64,000 nt of DNA from assembly GCF_023273855.1 (NCBI RefSeq), contig NZ_CP096884.1:1922001-1986000 (forward strand), written 5' to 3'. Shown one piece after another: positions 1 through 10,200 of the stretch. The translations under genes were made by a program, and so were the position numbers. The notes under the pieces were generated by a model. That model was not told the DNA's origin. It made no database searches and was given only the letters and a program-made list of their open reading frames with translations. The number at the start of each line of letters is the position of its first letter. The stretch's first letter is position 1. Source of the DNA: Seonamhaeicola sp. ML3 (GTDB lineage: Bacteria > Bacteroidota > Bacteroidia > Flavobacteriales > Flavobacteriaceae).

Positions 1-1
1 C

Positions 2-445
2 ATTGAAGACGATTTTGAGGAATTATTTGAAGTCGACACCATACGCACTGCCTACACTACAATGAGGCCTATAAAGTTTAACGCATCTTTAAATTATTCT
101 TTTGGAAAGAAAAAGCTAAAAGAATGCAATTGTACAAATGAAGATGAAGGGTATTTAAATGCTGTAGGTTGGCAATTATATGCTATCAATAGACCCAAAG
201 CACCGCAGCTTGCTTTAACCGCCTATTATTACAGAAGATTGCTTAACGGCCTGGATATTAAAGCTGCTTATACAATCGATTCTTATTCCTTCAGTAATTT
301 AGGTTTAGGGATTTCTGCAAGTTTGCTAGGGCTCAATATATATGCTATGGCAGATAATTTACTTAGCTTAAATAACGTATACGACGCTCAAAGTGTATCT
401 TTACAATTAGGTATTAATTATGTATTTAAAAAAGATGAAAATTAG
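2..445 (+). CDS. DUF5723-like outer-membrane protein, C-terminal end (5' truncated)
   Basis: The reading frame is open from the window edge, so the gene begins to the left and only its last 147 residues are visible. They alternate polar and hydrophobic residues in beta-strand fashion, with segments such as LGLGISASLLGLNIYAMADN and a final strand LQLGINYVF, as expected for the end of an outer-membrane barrel. The pattern fits the Bacteroidota DUF5723 family, whose function is unknown. The next gene starts inside its last codons, so the two are probably co-transcribed. The internal ATG at 62 is not the true start because coding continues upstream of it. The family assignment is by eye and moderate. 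Confidence 0.6.
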   Translation: MEDDFEELFEVDTIRTAYTTMRPIKFNASLNYSFGKKKLKECNCTNEDEGYLNAVGWQLYAINRPKAPQLALTAYYYRRLLNGLDIKAAYTIDSYSFSNLGLGISASLLGLNIYAMADNLLSLNNVYDAQSVSLQLGINYVFKKDEN

Positions 446-1253
446 GTTTCTAGTATTGGCAGTTGTTCTGTTCTATGTCTCTTCATTTTATGCGCAGTCA
501 AGTTTAGATGGTTACAAATATATTATTGTGCCTAATAAATTTGATTTTTTAAGTGAAAAGAATAAATATCAATTAAATGGTTTAACGCACTTTTTATTTA
601 ATAAGAATGGATTTAAAGCAATAATTGAAGGAGAAGATTATCCCAAAGATTTAATTAATAACCGTTGTTTAGCATTAAGATCTAATGTTTTGAGGGAGCC
701 TGGAATGTTTAAAACAAAACTGAAATTAGAGTTTAAAGATTGTAATGATAAAGTTGTTTATGTTTCCCCAGTAGGAGAGAGTAGGGAAAAGGAATATAAG
801 AAAGCCTATCATGCAGCAATTAGAACCGTTTTCGAACATTTAAAAAAGTTGAATTATTCCTTTAAGCCTAGTAATAGTTTAACGCTTACTACAGAAGCAT
901 ATTCTGAACCTATTGATGCTATTAAAAGTGATGAGTCTGTTAAGCCTGAGCAACAGATTCAAGAAGTAAAAAGTAAAGTTGAAAATAGGAGTAAGGTTTC
1001 AAAGCCAAAACATGATGAGTCTGATAAATTAAAAAAATCCACTTCACGGCTCTACGCTCAACCAATAGAAAACGGTTTTCAGCTAGTTGATACATCACCT
1101 AAGGTTTTGTACAGAATAAAGAATACTGGGTTGACTGATGTGTTTCTAGTGGAGCATTTAAATGGTGTTATCTACAAAAAAGCAGGTGATTGGATTTTGG
1201 AATATTACGATGGAGAGACCTTAGTAAAACAGGTTTTAGACTTGAAGTTTTAA
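435..1253 (+). CDS. exported protein of unknown function
   Basis: A 272-residue protein whose family I do not recognise. The ATG at 435 gives a compact signal peptide (KIRFLVLAVVLFYVSSFYAQ, cleavage after the Q region). An in-frame ATG at 420 would only add MYLKK, so 435 is preferred. The first 150 residues look like a small globular domain with YKYIIVPNKFDFL near its start. A Lys/Glu/Ser-rich low-complexity linker follows (about 155-200), then a C-terminal beta-rich segment ending VKQVLDLKF. It overlaps the upstream barrel gene by 11 bases, so it may be a periplasmic partner of that protein; this is inference from position only. Confidence 0.7.
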   Translation: MKIRFLVLAVVLFYVSSFYAQSSLDGYKYIIVPNKFDFLSEKNKYQLNGLTHFLFNKNGFKAIIEGEDYPKDLINNRCLALRSNVLREPGMFKTKLKLEFKDCNDKVVYVSPVGESREKEYKKAYHAAIRTVFEHLKKLNYSFKPSNSLTLTTEAYSEPIDAIKSDESVKPEQQIQEVKSKVENRSKVSKPKHDESDKLKKSTSRLYAQPIENGFQLVDTSPKVLYRIKNTGLTDVFLVEHLNGVIYKKAGDWILEYYDGETLVKQVLDLKF

Positions 1254-1296
1254 GTTGTCTATTTTTGTTTTCAAACTGAAAAAAAAACATCATTTA

Positions 1297-1926
1297 GTGA
1301 GATTTAAGATATTACTTTTTTGTGTATTATCGTTTTTGATGATGAGTTGTGGTCACTCAAAACGGAAATCTGACCTAATAGCGAATTATGAAAAACATTC
1401 AGCCGAAATTCAAGAATTAACTAGTTATTTTACTAAAATCGTTCCAAAAAATTATATAGTACAAATTCGTTATGAATCCTCGGACGAAATTAACTTAGAA
1501 GTATATGAAAAGCTTCATGATTCTCTGGATAATGAGTTGCTGTTTCGGAAATGGGATATCGATATTGATAATTATATTGAGGAGCCACAAACTAACTACG
1601 AAGAGAAATATCACGGAAAGACCAATTCGTTTAAATTGGCTAAAAACAAATTAAACTGGACGAATGAAACTATCGAAAAACTTTATAATAAACTGGAATC
1701 TGTAAATTGTATTGGAATATCTAATTGGAAACCAATGGAAATTGAATATGGTAACAATGCTCTCGGTGTATATTCCTATAAGATTTTCGAAAAAGGGTTA
1801 AGTGAAGAGCAAATCAAAAAGTACAACGATGGTTGTAACAATATATATCTTGAAGATAATGTTGTACTATCGTATTCTGGAGGAGCAATAGGAATGCAAT
1901 GCTTTGAAGATTATTACAAAAAATAA
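1297..1926 (+). CDS. lipoprotein of unknown function
   Basis: A 209-residue protein when started at the GTG at 1297, which places a short basic n-region (MRFK), a hydrophobic stretch and a lipobox ending LMMSC right at the N terminus. A TTG at 1255 is in frame but would add 14 residues before the signal. The mature part is charged, rich in Glu, Lys, Asn and Tyr, and holds no motif I recognise. The gap to the gene before it is 43 bases, so it could be its operon partner. No terminator is obvious after it. Confidence 0.6.
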   Translation: MRFKILLFCVLSFLMMSCGHSKRKSDLIANYEKHSAEIQELTSYFTKIVPKNYIVQIRYESSDEINLEVYEKLHDSLDNELLFRKWDIDIDNYIEEPQTNYEEKYHGKTNSFKLAKNKLNWTNETIEKLYNKLESVNCIGISNWKPMEIEYGNNALGVYSYKIFEKGLSEEQIKKYNDGCNNIYLEDNVVLSYSGGAIGMQCFEDYYKK

Positions 1927-2050
1927 AGTCATTCTAAATAACTATAGCTTATTGAGGTGAAGTTTCTAATCGATATTCACTACAGTTTACTGTTTTTGGC
2001 AATATCAGAAAATATTAGCTGTTCTTCCATAGTGAGCCATTATTAAACCG

Positions 2051-3328
2051 CTAATAGTCATATTTATTCTTCCAACGTTGTTTTAAAAATTCACGCTGGC
2101 CATTTTCTCGAGTATTATTTCCAGGTTCGTAGAATTTGGTGCCTTTAATTTCTTCAGGAAGAAATTCTTGATTGGCAAAATTGTTCTCGTATTTATGGGC
2201 GTATTTGTAATTTTCTCCATAACCTAATTCTTTCATTAGTTTTGTAGGTGCGTTTCTTATTTCTAGAGGAACACTAAGGTCACCAGTTTCTCTTACTTTT
2301 TGTTGTGCCAGCTTTATAGCAGCATAGGCTGCATTACTCTTAGGGGAACAAGCTAAGTAAGTAGCACACTGACTCAAAATGATTCTGGATTCAGGGTAGC
2401 CAATAGTAGATACAGCTTGAAACGTATTGTTGGCGATAACCAGTGCTGTGGGATTTGCATTTCCGATATCCTCACTTGCTGAAATTAATAGCCTCCTCGC
2501 AATAAATTTTAAATCCTCACCACCTTCAATCATTCGAGCTAGCCAATACACGGCACCGTTGGGATCGCTTCCACGAATAGATTTTATAAATGCCGAAATG
2601 ATATCGTAGTGCTGCTCACCCGTTTTATCATAGCGTGCTGGATTGTTTTGTATTCTTTCCAAAACAATTTTATCTGTTATTATAATTTTGTTTTCATTAA
2701 AAGAATTTATAATGAGTTCGAAAGCATTTAATAATTTTCTGGCATCTCCACCAGAGAGTCTTAAAAGCGCATCGGTTTCTTTTAATTCTATGTTTTTTTT
2801 AGAAAGAATGTTGTCTTTTTCAATGGCTCGATTTATAAGTGTTTCTAAATCATTTTTATCGAATGCATTTAATATGTAAACCTGGCACCTTGATAACAAT
2901 GCAGAAATAACTTCGAAGCTAGGGTTTTCTGTAGTAGCTCCAATTAGTGTAATCCAGCCTTTTTCAACCGCTTGGAGTAACGAATCTTGTTGAGATTTAC
3001 TGAAGCGATGAATCTCATCAATAAACAAAATAGGGTTTTTAGTGGTAAATAAACCGCCACTTTGTTTGGCCTTTTCTATAACATCACGTACATCCTTTAC
3101 ACCAGAGCTTATAGCGCTAAGAGTATAGAAAGGTCGACCAGATTCTGTAGCAATAATATTGGCTAAGGTTGTTTTTCCCGTTCCGGGAGGTCCCCAAAAA
3201 ATCATAGAGGGAATTAAGCCTTGTTTTATGCTTTGGGTTAGAGCTCCTTTTGGTCCAACAAGGTGTGCCTGACTGATATAGTCCTCTAAAGTTTTTGGAC
3301 GTAAACGTTCTGCTAAAGGTTCGTTCAT
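2051..3328 (-). CDS. rarA: replication-associated recombination protein A (AAA+ ATPase)
   Basis: A 425-residue AAA+ ATPase of the RarA/MgsA/WRNIP1 family, which acts at stalled replication forks and is related to clamp-loader subunits. Visible are the Walker A motif GPPGTGKT (about residues 46-53), the Walker B LFIDEIHRF (about 102-110), a sensor 1 stretch LIGATTENPSFE and the conserved C-terminal tetramerisation region with SEDIGNANP. The N terminus MNEPLAERLRPKTLEDYISQ is typical. Length is normal for the family. It is divergent from the rhomboid gene on its right, which starts about 100 bases away. Confidence 0.95.
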   Translation of the reverse strand: MNEPLAERLRPKTLEDYISQAHLVGPKGALTQSIKQGLIPSMIFWGPPGTGKTTLANIIATESGRPFYTLSAISSGVKDVRDVIEKAKQSGGLFTTKNPILFIDEIHRFSKSQQDSLLQAVEKGWITLIGATTENPSFEVISALLSRCQVYILNAFDKNDLETLINRAIEKDNILSKKNIELKETDALLRLSGGDARKLLNAFELIINSFNENKIIITDKIVLERIQNNPARYDKTGEQHYDIISAFIKSIRGSDPNGAVYWLARMIEGGEDLKFIARRLLISASEDIGNANPTALVIANNTFQAVSTIGYPESRIILSQCATYLACSPKSNAAYAAIKLAQQKVRETGDLSVPLEIRNAPTKLMKELGYGENYKYAHKYENNFANQEFLPEEIKGTKFYEPGNNTRENGQREFLKQRWKNKYDY

Positions 3329-3425
3329 AAACGTAAAAATACCTTTTTTTAATATTCAACTAAGGGATAAACTGTCAATTTAACATTTAGTAGCAGATTG
3401 GACTGCTGTTTGCTATCTTTATAAT

Positions 3426-4148
3426 ATGGATGAAAATGGTCATTTTAAATTTTCTACAGGAGTTATAGCCTATCCTGTCTTTTTTGTTTTAATAATATGG
3501 TCGGTGCTGTCTTTTGAGGTAAGGTTTAGTGTTAATTTCAATGAGTTTGGTATTTATCCTAGAACTTTTGACGGTCTTAGAGGAGTGCTTTTGAGTCCTT
3601 TCATACATAATGGGATTAAACATTTGTACCATAATACCGTACCGGTTTTAGTGCTTACTATGGCTATGTTTTATTTTTATCGTAAAATTGCCTGGAAAGT
3701 CATTCTTCTTGGTATAGTTATATCAGGTTTCTTAACTTGGTGTATTGGTCGACCTTCATATCATATTGGAGCTAGCGGACTCATTTATGTGCTAGTAAGT
3801 TTTACCTTTTTTAAAGGCGTTTTTGCAAAGCATTATCGCCTAATCGCTTTATCATTATTGGTGGTTTTTCTTTATGGAAGTATGGTTTGGTATATCGTTC
3901 CTATTAAAGAAGGGGTTTCCTGGGAAGGTCATTTGTCAGGTTTAGTCACGGGTTTGATTTTTGCACTGTTCTTTAAGAAACAAATTGCAAAACCTAAAAC
4001 ATTTGTTTGGGAGCAGGAAGATTATAATGAGGATGATGACCCCTTTTTAAAACATTTTGATAAAGACGGTAACTTTATTGAAACCCTCGATGATGATCAA
4101 GAAGACTTACCATCGATAAACTATACCTATAAAGAAAATAAGAAGTAG
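3426..4148 (+). CDS. rhomboid-family intramembrane serine protease
   Basis: A 240-residue polytopic membrane protein. The catalytic serine lies in the GASGL motif (about residues 117-121) after HI, and the catalytic histidine in WEGHLSGLVTG (about 166-176). The upstream HN pair sits in the segment IKHLYHNTVPVL. About six transmembrane helices can be drawn. The last 45 residues form an acidic cytosolic tail. Rhomboids cut single-pass membrane proteins; the substrate here is unknown. A -7-like element (TATCTTTA at 3414-3421) is four bases before the ATG, so the message may be nearly leaderless. It converges on rlmB, with 12 bases between the stops. Confidence 0.9.
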   Translation: MDENGHFKFSTGVIAYPVFFVLIIWSVLSFEVRFSVNFNEFGIYPRTFDGLRGVLLSPFIHNGIKHLYHNTVPVLVLTMAMFYFYRKIAWKVILLGIVISGFLTWCIGRPSYHIGASGLIYVLVSFTFFKGVFAKHYRLIALSLLVVFLYGSMVWYIVPIKEGVSWEGHLSGLVTGLIFALFFKKQIAKPKTFVWEQEDYNEDDDPFLKHFDKDGNFIETLDDDQEDLPSINYTYKENKK

Positions 4149-4160
4149 TTTTTAAAAATC

Positions 4161-4907
4161 TCAATTGTTAATAGTCAATCTTTGTCTTACTGATTCATAT
4201 AAAAAAGCACCACAGGCCACAGATACATTTAGAGATTCGATATCTCCTAACAAAGGGAGTTTAGCTTTTTCATCTACAATTTTAAGAATGGAAGGATTTA
4301 TACCTTTTCCTTCAGATCCCATGATGATAGCACAAGGTTCCTTAAAAGAAATATCGTAAATATTATTGTTTGTTTTTTCGGTAGCAGCAATAACCTTAAT
4401 ACCAGAAGCCTGCATATAAAAAACAGCATCTTTTATATGGTCTACTTTGCAAATGGGAACTTTAAAAACCGCACCTGCACTGGTTTTTATAGTGTCTCCA
4501 TTTACAGGGGCGCCACCTTTCTTTTGAATAATTATTCCGGAAACTCCTGTGCATTCTGCAGTTCTTATAATAGCTCCAAAATTTCTAACATCACTTAATT
4601 GATCTAAAAGTAAGAACATGGGTGTTTTACCAGATTCTAGAACACTCAAAACTAAATTTTCTAAATCATAGAATGCTATTGGTGAAATTTGACCTACTGC
4701 ACCTTGATGATTTTTTTTTGTTAATCGGTTCAGCTTTTCAATAGGCACATACGAGGTACTGATATCTTGTTTTCTTAAAAGCGTCTCTAATTCCGTGAAA
4801 AGTTCTCCTTTAAGCCCTTTTTGAAGAAATACTTTATCTATGGTTTTATCAGAATTAATGGCTTCTATTATGGCTCGTATCCCGAATATTTGGGTTTGTT
4901 TTTTCAT
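4161..4907 (-). CDS. rlmB: 23S rRNA (guanosine-2'-O-)-methyltransferase RlmB
   Basis: A 248-residue SpoU-family (SPOUT, trefoil-knot) methyltransferase. In E. coli RlmB methylates the ribose of G2251 in the peptidyl-transferase region of 23S rRNA. Visible are the N-terminal substrate-binding domain (about residues 1-75), the motif around RNFGAIIRTAEC (about 105-120), the IIMGSEGKGI motif (about 195-204) and the knot motif ESLNVSVACGAFLYE near the C terminus. The length matches the family. A -7-like element (TACCTTTA, minus strand, 4912-4919) lies only four bases upstream of the ATG. RlmB and TrmH-type paralogues are hard to separate by eye, but the N-terminal domain supports RlmB. Confidence 0.88.
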   Translation of the reverse strand: MKKQTQIFGIRAIIEAINSDKTIDKVFLQKGLKGELFTELETLLRKQDISTSYVPIEKLNRLTKKNHQGAVGQISPIAFYDLENLVLSVLESGKTPMFLLLDQLSDVRNFGAIIRTAECTGVSGIIIQKKGGAPVNGDTIKTSAGAVFKVPICKVDHIKDAVFYMQASGIKVIAATEKTNNNIYDISFKEPCAIIMGSEGKGINPSILKIVDEKAKLPLLGDIESLNVSVACGAFLYESVRQRLTINN

Positions 4908-4920
4908 GGGGTAAAGGTAT

Positions 4921-4957
4921 AAAAAAAGAGACTGAAAAGTTTCAGTCTCTTTTTTGT
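4921..4957 (-). terminator. Rho-independent terminator of the susC-susD-lipoprotein operon
   Basis: The inverted repeat AGAGACTGAAA / TTTCAGTCTCT has a two-base loop on paper and A/T runs on both sides. Read on the minus strand it follows the 4976-5710 gene by about 20 bases and ends in a U run. The plus-strand reading also has a T run, so it could work both ways, although no rightward gene enters it. Confidence 0.85.
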
Positions 4958-4975
4958 GGAATTAAGTATTGAATT

Positions 4976-5710
4976 TTATTTAGTGTCAAATTCAGAAGAG
5001 TCAGAATTTCCAAAATTACCTCCTCCTTGAGCTTTAACTACTCCATTCAGAGTTAGTGTATAAGTACCATTAGTAGGGAAGCTCAGACCATCTCCAAAGC
5101 TGTCATTAATTATTAATGTATAATCTCTTCCAGCACAAAGAACAATATCTTCAGAGGCAGTAGCTTGTCCGTCAGAATACGTCCCTCCACCAGATACGAC
5201 AACGTTATCCAAAGCATCTTTTACTTCCCAAGTTGTTTCACTAGCAAAGCCATCAAAAACAAAATCTAGTACAGCTGTAACTTCATTACATTGTTGGGTA
5301 TAGGCAACAGTTGTTGTACCTCCAACAAAAGCCCCTTCTTCATCCGTAAAACTCAAAACAAGATTGTTAACACCTATACCTAAGTTTGAGTCAGAAAGTG
5401 TAACAGTAAGAGTACCTTCTTGAGAACCGGCTGGGATAATAACAGTCTCAGGAACACTATACGAACCAGCTCCTGCTGATGTTGAACCATCTACTGATAC
5501 TCCAATTGATCTATCAGAACTACTTTTTTTCGATGTTAGCACAGATACATCTACGGTGATGTCACCACCTAAATCGACAACCGCACTGTAACTAGTTTGA
5601 GCAAATGTGATATAATCAAATACGTTGTCTTCTAATATGTTTTCCTCACTACAACTATTACCTAGGATTAGTGAAAAAACCATTGCTAATAAAATATGTG
5701 TTTTTTTCAT
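4976..5710 (-). CDS. lipoprotein of a SusCD operon with two beta-sandwich domains
   Basis: A 244-residue lipoprotein with a signal ending in LGNSC and a mature Cys at residue 20. Residues about 33-140 look like a Calx-beta or DUF4843-type sandwich (SVPETVIIPAGSQEGTLTVTLSDSN). Residues about 145-244 resemble a small beta domain seen in many secreted Bacteroidota proteins, with W-E-V near the start, LCAGRDYTLIINDSFGDGLS in the middle and GGNFG near the end. It is the third gene after susC and susD, where surface glycan- or peptide-binding lipoproteins are usual. The bound substrate cannot be inferred. Confidence 0.75.
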   Translation of the reverse strand: MKKTHILLAMVFSLILGNSCSEENILEDNVFDYITFAQTSYSAVVDLGGDITVDVSVLTSKKSSSDRSIGVSVDGSTSAGAGSYSVPETVIIPAGSQEGTLTVTLSDSNLGIGVNNLVLSFTDEEGAFVGGTTTVAYTQQCNEVTAVLDFVFDGFASETTWEVKDALDNVVVSGGGTYSDGQATASEDIVLCAGRDYTLIINDSFGDGLSFPTNGTYTLTLNGVVKAQGGGNFGNSDSSEFDTK

Positions 5711-5724
5711 AATAGTTTTTTTAA

Positions 5725-7203
5725 TTAAGGGTTTTGGTCATTAGGCCCTATATTAGGGTTTGAGTTCAACTCCCCTTGAGGGATTTGCATTTTAAAGAAG
5801 TCGCCACCCACAGGTATGTCAACTAAACCAAAGCTTCTATGGTTAGAACCAGGTCCAGATCTGTCTAAAGGTTTCTTAAGTCTTTTCAAGTCAAACCATG
5901 AAACACCTTCACCCCAAAGTTCTATTCTTCTTTGTAAATAGATTTCTTCTACTAAATCCATTCCAGTATTTGTAGATTTTACATAGCCAGGGTCTCTGTT
6001 ACTTACCAATTCGAATAGTACATCCGCGGCAGTAGGATCTCCCAATCTAGCTTTGGCCTCAGCTTCAACCAACCACATCTCTGCAGCTCTCATATAAGAG
6101 TAATCGCCTTCAAAAAACGTTTGGTCTATAAACTTAACGTTGGCATAACCTATGTAACCTTCTTCAGCTGGGAAATCTGGATTACCATCTACAGGGTCTA
6201 TCCATGCCGCTTTTCTTAAGTCTGTATCTGGTATTTGGTCGTAAAGTCTGGCGTCAATCATTTTGAAACCAAAACCGAATCCAACACCACCGTAACCACC
6301 AGCAGTGCTATCAAAATGCGAAAAGAATGATATAAATGTGGTTGAGGTTAGGTTGTCTATATCGGCACCCCACATCCATTCTACGTTATTAATGTCATCC
6401 CAACCATCGATAGCATATTGTTCACCTGGCATTAAGGAATATCCTGCCCTAGCACCCGCAGCATTATCGGCAGCGCCTTGCCAGTTACCTGTTTCAAGAT
6501 ATACATTCGCTAAAAAGGCCATGGCTACATTCTTATCGATTTCCTGTTTGGTGTCTCTAGAATAACCATCTAATAGCGTTACAGCAAGTTCTAAATCGGG
6601 TATGATAACATCATAGACATCTTGAACTGTACCTCTACCTTTACCACTTACAATGTCTACTCTATCAGGAATTGGTACACCTGGAGAAGTTTCGTTTCCA
6701 ATGTATGTGTCTGAATAAACTCTTACTAAATTAAATAGAGAAAATGCTTTTATAGCTAAAGCTTGTCCAAGAAGCGCGTCTTCTTCAGAAGTTCTGTCGT
6801 TTCTATCACGTAAACCGTTTATAACGCTATTGGCGTCAGCTATAGCTGTGTAATAAGTGTTCCAAACAATGTTGGTCCTACTACTGGTTTGTTGTCTTCC
6901 GTTATAATTATACAGGAAGATATACCAGTTGAAGTTATTTAGAACAATGTCCTGTCCCATCATATCTGTAATGGCCATAATTCCCTTTTGTCCATAATCT
7001 ACATCTACTCTTGCAGGGTTACCAATACCAAATGAACGTAAATTTGCATAAATCGCTCTGAGTGTTGCTTCATTTGCAGCAGGGGTAGACTCAAGCTGTT
7101 CTCTCGTTATAGAGTTAGCTGCTTCAGTGTCAAGAAAGTTATCCTCACAACCATAAATGGAGGTGAAAAGGATAGCTAATAAAATATATTTAAACTTTTT
7201 CAT
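5725..7203 (-). CDS. SusD/RagB-family nutrient-binding lipoprotein
   Basis: A 492-residue SusD-like protein, the surface lipoprotein that caps a SusC transporter and delivers oligosaccharides or peptides to it. It has a short signal with lipobox IYGC and mature N terminus CEDNFLDTEAANS. The conserved RagB/SusD hallmarks are present, including EDALLGQALAIKAFSLFNLVRVYSD with the TPR-like helices and a C-terminal ELWGEGVSWFDLKRL block. It lies 6 bases downstream of the susC homologue and 14 bases before the third lipoprotein gene. No glycoside hydrolase or peptidase accompanies it, so the substrate is unclear. Confidence 0.95.
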   Translation of the reverse strand: MKKFKYILLAILFTSIYGCEDNFLDTEAANSITREQLESTPAANEATLRAIYANLRSFGIGNPARVDVDYGQKGIMAITDMMGQDIVLNNFNWYIFLYNYNGRQQTSSRTNIVWNTYYTAIADANSVINGLRDRNDRTSEEDALLGQALAIKAFSLFNLVRVYSDTYIGNETSPGVPIPDRVDIVSGKGRGTVQDVYDVIIPDLELAVTLLDGYSRDTKQEIDKNVAMAFLANVYLETGNWQGAADNAAGARAGYSLMPGEQYAIDGWDDINNVEWMWGADIDNLTSTTFISFFSHFDSTAGGYGGVGFGFGFKMIDARLYDQIPDTDLRKAAWIDPVDGNPDFPAEEGYIGYANVKFIDQTFFEGDYSYMRAAEMWLVEAEAKARLGDPTAADVLFELVSNRDPGYVKSTNTGMDLVEEIYLQRRIELWGEGVSWFDLKRLKKPLDRSGPGSNHRSFGLVDIPVGGDFFKMQIPQGELNSNPNIGPNDQNP

Positions 7204-7209
7204 GATTTT

Positions 7210-10200
7210 TTAGAAATTAATTGTTATTCCAAGAGATGTAGTTCTGGCAAGTCCAAACTCGTTAATGGCGTTACCAGTAATACTCAACCTTGGGTCGTAA
7301 CCTTGTCTAGCTTTAGACCACAAGTGTAGGTTGTTTCCGGTCGCATAGATTTTAAGGCTTGTAACACCCAGTTTATCCATAAGCTTGTTGTCAAAATTGT
7401 ACGATAAGGTCACATTTTGAAGGTTCAAATACGATGCATCCACTAGAAAGAACGAAGATGTTCCGGCTTGATTCACGTCGTTAATATCTAATCTTGGAAT
7501 TAGTGCAAACCTGTTTTCTGGAGTCCAAGAGTTGAATACATCATTATGGAAGTTGTCTCCGGCAGAGGTTGTACTTATAAGATTTTGATAAACCCCGTCA
7601 TAACCATATCCACCAATTTGATAAGCAAATGCTACGCCTAATGAGAAATTTTTATAGGTAAGGCTCGTATTGAAACCACCATAAACATCAGGGATTGCCG
7701 ATTTTCCAACAAAGTTTTCAGAAGCACCATTACGGTTATTTGTTATTTCCCTGCTGGTTACATTACCTTCTGTGTCTAGAACATCAGTGAACCATAAGCC
7801 GTCACCATTACTTGGATCAACACCAGCCCATTCTCTCATAAAATAATCGTATCGTGAACGGCCTTCTTGAAGTCTAAACAAGCCATCGTCAATAAATTCA
7901 TCTGGAAGTTTAGTGATTTCGTTTTTATAATGTGTACCGTTAATAGATAGGGACCACTGAAAATCTTCGCTTCTTACAATATCTCCAGAAAGTTCAATTT
8001 CAATACCCTTGTTCTCCATATCTCCAACATTAGCAGGTTTAGTACCAACCCCATCACTTTGTGCCAGTGGTTCGAAGAATAATAAGTCTTCAACCGCTCT
8101 TACAAAGTATTCTGCATTTACAGATAATCTATTGTCTAGTATTGTAAATTCTAATCCGGCATTAATATTTGTGGAAGTTTCCCAAACTAAATCGGCATTA
8201 CCCAATTGGAAGAATGCTGTTCCTGGAAGGTTGCCTCCTGCGTTAATGATGTCAAATTGATCAGTGTAGGCAAAATAGTTTCTATTATCGGCATCACCAA
8301 CAATAGTCCTGTTATCTTCGTAGAGAATGGCATCATTACCTTGTTGACCGTAACTGGCCTTAAGTCTAAGACTATTTACCCAAGGCACATTAAAGAAATT
8401 TTCCTTGTGTACAGACCATGCACCACCAAGACCATAGAAATTACCCCATCTGTTATCTGGACTAAACACCGATGACCCATCTCGTCTGAAACTTGCATTT
8501 AAGAAATACTTATCTGAGAAATCATAAGTCAGTCTAGAAAAGTAACCTTCTACATTGTAATCTTTTTGGTATCCAGTCAAAAACTGAATATTAGCACCAT
8601 TATTTACTACTGCAAGTCCATCAATAACAGTTTCAGTAACCTGTCCAGCTAATAATCTAAAGTTGTAATCGTTACTTTCATGCCCTAGTAACACGGAGAA
8701 ACTATGGTTGCCAAAGTCTTTATTCCAGTTTAAAAGCTGTTGATGTGCTACTGTTAAACCTCTATTAGAACGTGTTGTAATTCTACCGTTCGCGTTAAAA
8801 GCGTCACCTCCTTGAGGAGTAGCATATCTCGAGATGTTAGCTAAAGTTAAATCGGCAGACATATTATATGTAAATTCAAAGTCCTTAAGGAATTTAGCCG
8901 ATATACTAAATCTAGCCGAAAGGTTATCAGAGACATTGTCATTAACATCTAATTGTGCAGTACCAACTGGGTTAGAAAGAGATTTAAAACTTGGTCTGGT
9001 TCCTACAGAACCACCAGTTCCTAAACCAAAATCAAAAATTCTATTACCGTTGCTATCAAGTACTAAATTACCGTTTGCATCCCGTCCATAAACAGGGTAA
9101 ATAGGAGCAGTACCACGCGCCCATCCTGCAATATTACTTACGTTACCTGAGGTAAAACCACCCAGCGGGTTATCTGCAATTGTGTTCGAGTAATTTAAAC
9201 CAGCGTTTATCTTTAGCCATTCTGTAGGTGTGAAGTCTGAATTCATTCTTGCGGTAATTCTTTCGAACCCGGAATTAACTATGATACCTTCATCATCTAA
9301 GTGACCTAAAGAAAGGAACGTACTTAATTTTTCGTTTCTGAAACGTAGGCTTAAATAATTCTCTTGCCTTATTCCTGAGATATAAGATTCGTCTATCCAA
9401 CTATCTTGGTACAATAAGTTTGCGCTTGGATTGATTCTCCCTGTAGCTGGGTCTATGATTTGCCCTTCAGGAACATCATAACTATTGTAACCAAGAGGGA
9501 AAGCTGGATTTGTAACAATATTTGCTGCTGCTGCTTGAGCGGCAGCTGCTGGTGACTGACCATTGTTGATTAAATTAAGTCTGGTTCTGTCAAAAACAGC
9601 CTCGTAATATCTTCCTGAGGATGAAATGATATCATATTCAGGAACTGCTCTGTCATTGAAACCAACTTTTGTATCAAAAGTAACCTCAAGTTTTTCAGAA
9701 GCTCCTTTTTTAGTAGTAATGATAACTACACCATTTGCACCTCTACTACCGTAAAGTGCATTAGCAGAAGCATCTTTCAAGAATGTCATGGACTCAATAT
9801 CCTGAGGGTTGATAGCGTTTAAGTTTCCATTAAACACCACACCGTCTACAACATATAGCGGAGCACTAGAGGAGTTAATAGAACCAATACCTCTAAACCT
9901 TACGGTTGGGTCGGCTCCTGGAGCTCCAGATTGATTGATAATTTGAACACCAGATACCTGACCAACAAGACCCTGAACTACTGAGGGTGTTGGGATGTCG
10001 GCTAATTTCTCTGTTTTTAGAGTAGTAACCGAACCGGTGATTTCTTCTTTTTTCTGAGTACCATAGGCAACTACCACCACTTCTTCTAAGGTTGCAGCAT
10101 CTTCAACCATGGTTACATTAATTGTGTTTGAAGAGCCTACCGTTACTTCTTGAGATGTGTAACCAACAAAACTAAACACAAGAATTCCTCCTTGATTTAC